A DNA stretch of 64,000 nt, taken from the NCBI GenBank assembly GCA_934597345.1, contig CAKTRJ010000004.1, forward strand, positions 1-64,000, written 5' to 3'. Made by a program: the position numbers and the translations under genes. Below, piece after piece: positions 60,011-64,000 of the stretch. This DNA comes from an uncultured Oscillospiraceae bacterium. GTDB lineage: Bacteria; Bacillota; Clostridia; Oscillospirales; Oscillospiraceae. Under the pieces are notes generated by a model, which saw only the letters and a list, made by a program, of their open reading frames with translations, did no database searches and was not told where the DNA came from. Positions within the stretch are counted from its first letter, which is position 1, and each line of letters begins with the position of its first letter.

Positions 60011-60250
60011 TCAGTGTTCCCGCTCCGCCATGGAGAAAAGCTCGTCATGGCTCAGCTCCACGTTGCCGAAGCGGACGAAAATGCCGTTGGTCACAGCGCT
60101 GTTCCACAGCTGTGGGTCGGTCAGGGGACGGAAGCGAAGCTTATCCAGATAGGGCTTCATATCCAAAAGCAATCGGCTGCCGGACACAAAATCAACCTGT
60201 AAGATATAGTTCTCCAAAGGCGACACGGCTGATATATATTTCCGGTTCAA
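60011..60250 (-). CDS. DUF2442 domain protein
   Basis: A 79-residue protein (ISAVSPLENYILQVDFVSGS, LDMKPYL, FVRFGNVELSHDELF), typical of DUF2442, small proteins sometimes encoded beside toxin-like DUF4160 genes. No such partner is present here. The TTG start at 60250 is preferred because AAAGGAGG precedes it by 8 bp; an earlier in-frame TTG lies upstream of the site. It is the first gene of the lipoprotein/DUF3137 operon, or separate by 31 bp. Confidence 0.75.
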   Translation of the reverse strand: MNRKYISAVSPLENYILQVDFVSGSRLLLDMKPYLDKLRFRPLTDPQLWNSAVTNGIFVRFGNVELSHDELFSMAEREH

Positions 60251-60278
60251 ATGCGGTTCCTCCTTTCCCAAGGTATAT

Positions 60279-60315
60279 AAAGATCCACTGTACCAACATT
60301 GTACAGTGGATCTTT
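60279..60315. terminator. Terminator downstream of the LuxR-type regulator
   Basis: AAAGATCCACTGTAC pairs perfectly with GTACAGTGGATCTTT around a 7-nt loop. Confidence 0.85.
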
Positions 60316-60337
60316 AGCCATTCCTATTAACCTTTGG

Positions 60338-62812
60338 TTAACTCTTTGTCAGCTCCGCCAGACGCTTCCGCTTGGTGCGGACGTCGCCCTCGATCCCCAG
60401 CTTGCCATAGATCTGGTTGACATACTGCTTCACGCTGCCCTCGGAGAGAAACAGTTCCTCCGCGATCTCCCGGTTGCTGAGGCGATCGGCGATCAGCGCG
60501 GCGATCTGCTGCTCCCGCCGGGTCAGTCCGGCGAACACCGCCGGGCAGGACAGCTTCCGGCAGCGGCGTTCTTCCTCCTCTCCCAGAGCCATGATCCGTG
60601 CCGTGAACCCCGTCCCCGGCAGCTCTGCCAGCAGCGGCTTCAGATAGCGGTAATTCTCCACGAAGGGCATCACGAAGCCGTCCGGCGCGGCGGCGCGCAG
60701 CGCCTGCTCCAGCAGGGCGTGGGCCTCCGGATGCCTGCCCAGCCGGGCATAGGCCGCCGCCGTCTGCAAGCGGATGTGCAGCGCCGCCAGTGCGTAATGC
60801 ATCCCCTCGCACAGACCCAGCAGTCCCTCGCTGCGGCCGATGACCTGGGCGCAAGCGCCCTGGGCCAGATAGACCTGATTTTCGATCAGCTCCATCATGG
60901 GCTTGCCGGGCGCCAGAAAATTGATGGAGGACAGCCGGTGCTCCCGGAACACCTCCGGTGTCTTCTCCGGCTGGCCCAGCAGTGCGTAGTAATAGGCGCA
61001 GGTGCTGTCCAGAATGTTCAGCCAGTCGGTGTTGTGCTGCCGCAGCAGCGCCCCACGGCGCTGCTCAAAGCCGTACCGGGGCGCGGCATCCGTACACAGC
61101 GACAGCCGCCACGCCAGAAAGTCGCAGCACAGGGCCATGTTCATCTGGCCGTTGCCCTCGATCCGGGCGTAAGCGCCCTCCAGCGCGATCCGGGCGTCGT
61201 CAAACCGTCCCTGCTGGAAGGCGGCCTCCGCCGCCATGATCTTCTCCGCGCCCTGGCCGTGGCCGTTGGTGATCTTATAGTAATGGGGCATGCACTCGTC
61301 CATCTCCACCAGCTCCTTGTCCAGCTGCCCCGGCTCACGGTGGAACATCATCAGCACCGACGGCGAGCCGAAGGTCCAGCCGCCCTCGTTGCGGATGCTG
61401 ATGGCGGGGCGGGACATCTGGGCGCTGGCGCTGCGGTGCAGGCGGCTCATGGCGCTGATATCGTTATAGAACAGAAAGCTCATGATCAGGTCGCACTCGC
61501 CCAGCAGGTCGCCCCGCTCCGTCTGCGGCATGTCGGGATGCTCCTCGATGGAGGCCAGCAGCAGGGCCTTCAGTTCCATCATCCTGGGGATCTGCCGCCA
61601 GGTGAACATGCGGCGCATCAGCACCAGCAGCGCCAGCGGGTGGGCTTTCAGCATCGGCACGGGACACTCATCCAGAAACGACAGCACGTCAGCCGGAGCC
61701 AGTGCCGCCAGCAGGATGCCCGCGTCCTGCTCCACTACCCGCAGCAGCGCGTCAGCGTTCCCACCTCGCCGGTAGGCGGACATGGCGTGCAGGTACTGGC
61801 GGTGCGTCTCGTACCACGCGCCGTAACGATCCCGGTAGTATCGCTGCTTTTCCGGCTTCAGGGCGGAAAAGGTCTGCTCGGCACATTCCTTCATCATATG
61901 GTGGAACCGGAAAGTCACGCCGTCCGGCAGCCGCTTGACAAAGGCATTCTGTTCCGTCAGCGCGGTCAGCAGCGCGGCGGTATTCCTGTTTCCCGTAACG
62001 AACTGGGCCATCTCGGCGGTAAACTCGTCCGCAAGCCCCATCACCGCCAGGAACTCCCGCTGCTTCGGCGGCAGCGGGTCGATCATGGCGGCGGAAAACA
62101 TGGTGTAGATATCCGAAGTGCGGTCCGGCAGCGCGCCGCGCTCGGACAAGGTGCGCAGGTTCAGATATACCGCGGAGAACCAGCCCTCGCTGGAATAGAG
62201 CAGCGTCTCGATCTGCTCATCCGTCAGCTCCGTGCCGCAGCGGTGGGCATAGACGGACAGCTCCGTGTGATTCAGCCGTAGCTGCTCGGTGCCGATCTGA
62301 CAGACCTTTCTGCCCAGCCGCAGGGCCTCCTCACTGGGCAGAAAGCGGTCGCGGCTGGCGATGATCATATGTACGTTTTCCGGCAGGCGGTTGGCCAGCG
62401 TGCAGATAAAGCCGGTAATGCGCCCATCGGTCAGCAGGTGGAAATCGTCAATAAAAAGATAGCAGCTTTCAGGCCCGGCCAGCGCGTGGCACAGGTCGTC
62501 CGTCAGCAGGCTGGCCCCGGCGGCGTCGGAGGGGCAGGCGTAGTCCCGCAGCAGCGGAAGCCCTGCGTAGGAAAAGGCGTCCTGTGCGCTTTTCCAGAAG
62601 ATGGCCAGATTGTCCGAATAGACGCTGATGCGGATGATCCGCAGCGGCTCCGCCTTGGCCCGCTCGCCCAGGTACCAGTTGACGGCGGTGGTCTTTCCGT
62701 AGCCCATGGGGGCCACCACGGTGGCCAGCGCGCAGCGGGAGATGGAGCGCAGGCACTCCTGCAGCCGCTCCGATATATAGATGGTATTCAGATTCCACTT
62801 CCGTCTGGCCAT
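60338..62812 (-). CDS. Large LuxR-family ATP-binding regulator (MalT-like)
   Basis: An 824-residue signal-transduction ATPase regulator. The N-terminal NTPase has a P-loop, VVAPMGYGKTTAVNWYLG (about 32-49), and a Walker-B strand, CYLFIDDFHLLTDGR. A long helical-repeat middle follows (about 330-740, with segments such as AAYARLGRHPEAHALLEQAL). The C-terminal LuxR helix-turn-helix is LTRREQQIAALIADRLSNRE, IAEELFLSEGSVKQYVNQIY. In MalT, ATP and an inducer cause oligomerisation on DNA. The target is unknown; the lipoprotein/DUF3137 operon immediately downstream is a candidate. Start at 62812 follows GAGGAAAAG. Confidence 0.9.
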   Translation of the reverse strand: MARRKWNLNTIYISERLQECLRSISRCALATVVAPMGYGKTTAVNWYLGERAKAEPLRIIRISVYSDNLAIFWKSAQDAFSYAGLPLLRDYACPSDAAGASLLTDDLCHALAGPESCYLFIDDFHLLTDGRITGFICTLANRLPENVHMIIASRDRFLPSEEALRLGRKVCQIGTEQLRLNHTELSVYAHRCGTELTDEQIETLLYSSEGWFSAVYLNLRTLSERGALPDRTSDIYTMFSAAMIDPLPPKQREFLAVMGLADEFTAEMAQFVTGNRNTAALLTALTEQNAFVKRLPDGVTFRFHHMMKECAEQTFSALKPEKQRYYRDRYGAWYETHRQYLHAMSAYRRGGNADALLRVVEQDAGILLAALAPADVLSFLDECPVPMLKAHPLALLVLMRRMFTWRQIPRMMELKALLLASIEEHPDMPQTERGDLLGECDLIMSFLFYNDISAMSRLHRSASAQMSRPAISIRNEGGWTFGSPSVLMMFHREPGQLDKELVEMDECMPHYYKITNGHGQGAEKIMAAEAAFQQGRFDDARIALEGAYARIEGNGQMNMALCCDFLAWRLSLCTDAAPRYGFEQRRGALLRQHNTDWLNILDSTCAYYYALLGQPEKTPEVFREHRLSSINFLAPGKPMMELIENQVYLAQGACAQVIGRSEGLLGLCEGMHYALAALHIRLQTAAAYARLGRHPEAHALLEQALRAAAPDGFVMPFVENYRYLKPLLAELPGTGFTARIMALGEEEERRCRKLSCPAVFAGLTRREQQIAALIADRLSNREIAEELFLSEGSVKQYVNQIYGKLGIEGDVRTKRKRLAELTKS

Positions 62813-62886
62813 GGTGCTTTTCCTCCGCCCGGTCCGATTGCGGCCTACCTTCCCGGAAAGCCGGATAAGCGCAGGCCAATACATAT

Positions 62887-62915
62887 ATTGTATGCGAACG
62901 GGCGAAAGATTGCAA
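62887..62915 (-). promoter_or_regulatory. Promoter of the LuxR-type regulator
   Basis: Minus strand: TTGCAA (62910-62915), 17 bp, TACAAT (62887-62892), giving a leader of about 70 nt. Confidence 0.75.
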
Positions 62916-62983
62916 GGTATATTTCCGCGGAGCCGTATTCGGAAGGGCCGGCGCCTTTTATGAGGCTTCCCGGAAAAGAAGCG

Positions 62984-63007
62984 GAGCCGAAGACCGGCTC
63001 TTTTTTT
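62984..63007 (+). terminator. Plus-strand terminator-like hairpin upstream of the next promoter
   Basis: GAGCCG pairs with CGGCTC, loop AAGAC, followed by seven Ts. No plus-strand gene ends here; it may insulate the divergent promoters. Confidence 0.5.
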
Positions 63008-63014
63008 GACCGCC

Positions 63015-63110
63015 TTGACAATTAAAAGCCGCAGTATTACAATAGCACCATACCAGCGGTTAGAAGCAACTAACCGCCTTGCTTTTGACAATGGGTTAGC
63101 TGACGCTAAT
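63015..63110 (+). promoter_or_regulatory. Promoter with two downstream palindromes before the methyltransferase remnant
   Basis: TTGACA (63015-63020), 17 bp, TACAAT (63038-63043). Downstream lie GGTTAG-N6-CTAACC (63058-63075) and GTTAGC-N4-GCTAAT (63095-63110), related palindromes about 37 bp apart. Their place after the start point fits repression by a MarR- or TetR-type protein encoded elsewhere. The regulated gene is truncated. Confidence 0.65.
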
Positions 63111-63131
63111 TCCTGAAGAGGTGGTGCGCAT

Positions 63132-63293
63132 ATGGGTGCGAAAAAGAATTTCTGGGACAGAAACGCCGGACGGTATGACCGGTTTATGAGCAACCCACGC
63201 ACAAGCAAGACCTTGACCGCTGAAAAGACAGAACGGTGGGACGGTAAAGCCCGTCCCGCCGCTTGCGTTTTGAGGGAAATTAGACAAAACTGA
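63132..63293 (+). pseudogene. 5' stub of a class I methyltransferase gene
   Basis: AGAGGTGGTGC precedes the ATG. The first 19 codons read MGAKKNFWDRNAGRYDRFM, which matches the start of many SAM-dependent methyltransferases of gut Bacillota (the F-W-D-x-x-A-x-x-Y-D phrase). After that the frame continues for 34 codons with sequence unlike a methyltransferase (basic, then stop). The SAM-binding motifs are absent. The change at about 63190 coincides with a drop in GC content and probably marks a deletion or insertion junction. Confidence 0.6.
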
Positions 63294-63334
63294 AATCTTG
63301 TTCAATCGGCAGATTGTTTCTCAATTAGGATTTT

Positions 63335-63754
63335 CTAATCACTGAGAAGCGAGTCAAAAAACGAGGTGTCAATTTCGTAATCTACCTCCATACCTGAAAA
63401 TAGGTCACCCTTATACTTTATGTGGTATTCGTTCAGTACCATTATTTCTTCCATGAGATTATCATCGGAATCATACCAACTTAGTGAATAACTCCGAGCG
63501 CCAAAATTATTTCTATTGGATTCACTTCTGCCGAATTTCAAGGCGTTGATATTTTCTGTAATGTATTGGATGCTATCTGTATCAGTTATTTCAACTGTTT
63601 TAATCGATGTCCCTTGATCTTCTAAACAAAGTTCTATTTTGCTTGCTGCCCCAATATCGAAAGACAAATGGGTTTGTGAACAACCCATAAGGATAAAGCA
63701 AAGCAGAAAAAGCAATATGACACTGATGGTAACTTTGTATATCGTCTTTTTCAT
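63335..63754 (-). CDS. Lipoprotein of unknown function, AT-rich
   Basis: A 139-residue lipoprotein (signal ISVILLFLLCFILMGC, lipobox LMGC). The mature part has alternating beta-type sequence (IELCLEDQGTSIKTVEITDT; ARSYSLSWYDSDDNLMEEIM) and no family I recognise. GAGGAGG precedes the ATG. Its composition is far more AT-rich than the neighbouring chromosome, suggesting recent acquisition, perhaps as cargo of a second mobile segment. Confidence 0.7.
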   Translation of the reverse strand: MKKTIYKVTISVILLFLLCFILMGCSQTHLSFDIGAASKIELCLEDQGTSIKTVEITDTDSIQYITENINALKFGRSESNRNNFGARSYSLSWYDSDDNLMEEIMVLNEYHIKYKGDLFSGMEVDYEIDTSFFDSLLSD

Positions 63755-64000
63755 TCTAAAAACCTCCTCATTTAAATATGTTAATAGGGTTGAGCAAAAC
63801 GCAAGTTTTGTAAAGCTGAATCACAATATATAGGTTTCAGGCAAGTCGTATGGTACTATTTATTGTATAGTCTCATGAGCAAATCGGAGTTTTGCTCATC
63901 TCTATATGTTAATCAAAACAGCATGAATGCAAATACAAAGGCATCTCTTATTTTTTTAATTATAGCAGAATTTTGTGAATTTTTCAATTGTCCTCGCTGT
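63755..64000. other. AT-rich non-coding edge with a perfect inverted repeat
   Basis: No gene seen. ATGAGCAAA (63875-63883) and TTTGCTCAT (63891-63899) form a perfect 9-bp inverted repeat with a 7-bp gap. A related half-site GAGCAAAAC occurs at about 63794. These may be operator sites for the lipoprotein gene or the edge of a mobile segment; the window ends before this can be resolved. Confidence 0.45.

Noticed and set aside
60299-62281. 660-codon plus-strand frame opposite the LuxR regulator
   Set aside because: Antisense shadow; no start signal, repetitive composition, and the minus-strand protein is a clear LuxR/MalT-type regulator.

Overview
The window looks like the chromosome of a GC-rich, spore-forming Bacillota, most like the gut Oscillospiraceae. 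It has a full-length Spo0A, sigma-A promoters (TTGACA/TTGCAA, 17 bp, TATAAT), strong GGAGG ribosome sites, and genes packed between intrinsic terminators. Family placement is inference; no rRNA or tRNA gene is present to anchor it. Two AT-richer patches stand out: the left edge (1 to about 1800), which is one end of a Tn916-family integrative conjugative element, and the right edge (about 63200-64000).

Layout, left to right. 1-1800: element end with excisionase and integrase, inserted into the first codons of L-arabinose isomerase. 1800-5541: the rest of an araA-araB-araD operon. 5883-7982: XRE-cupin regulator and a class III aminotransferase with a shared candidate operator. 8289-11434: PucR-type regulator divergent from a KdgT-type permease and acetolactate decarboxylase. 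11541-12206: gene remnants. 12216-13818: MATE exporter behind an attenuator-like leader. 13955-16508: small secreted protein, O6-alkylguanine repair protein, HD-domain and PhzF-like proteins. 16610-18558: ECF sigma factor and anti-sigma-like protein. 18824-20496: copper-type CsoR and its operators, driving a P-type ATPase that has lost its catalytic centre. 20642-23600: HAD phosphatase, DUF1003 protein, pantothenate kinase and ECF transporter S component. 23826-29412: a four-gene phosphorelay operon. 29890-30645: spo0A. 30752-38167: a quinate/shikimate-type operon with a divergent LysR regulator. 38322-41081: a second ECF sigma operon. 41266-48316: a V-type ATPase operon. 48643-54434: a dicarboxylate-type transporter, HMG-CoA lyase, PrpR-like regulator and CoA-transferase. 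54583-60250: an orphan ABC ATPase and a surface-protein cluster. 60338-62812: a large LuxR regulator. 63132-64000: a truncated methyltransferase start and a lipoprotein.

How the parts work together. Arabinose use is probably interrupted at its first step because the mobile element separates araA from its start codon. The quinate/shikimate operon combines uptake, two YdiB-like dehydrogenases, a TIM-barrel enzyme, shikimate kinase and an Fe-S flavin reductase. The HMG-CoA lyase/CoA-transferase unit looks like a pathway that imports a branched hydroxy-dicarboxylate, activates it with CoA and cleaves it. Both of its promoters carry the same 34-bp inverted repeat, GTTTCA-N22-TGAAAC, at the same distance from the -10 box. 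The V-ATPase has the chlamydia-like gene order (E, DUF2764, A, B, D, I, K) and keeps the residues that bind sodium in the K subunit.

Most notable items: the PrpR-like regulon with a degenerate AAA+ domain and paired operators; the quinate/shikimate operon; the DUF2764-type, probably sodium-coupled V-ATPase; the insertion into araA; the phosphorelay with a solute-binding/5'-nucleotidase fusion; the MATE leader; and the CsoR operators left controlling a dead ATPase.
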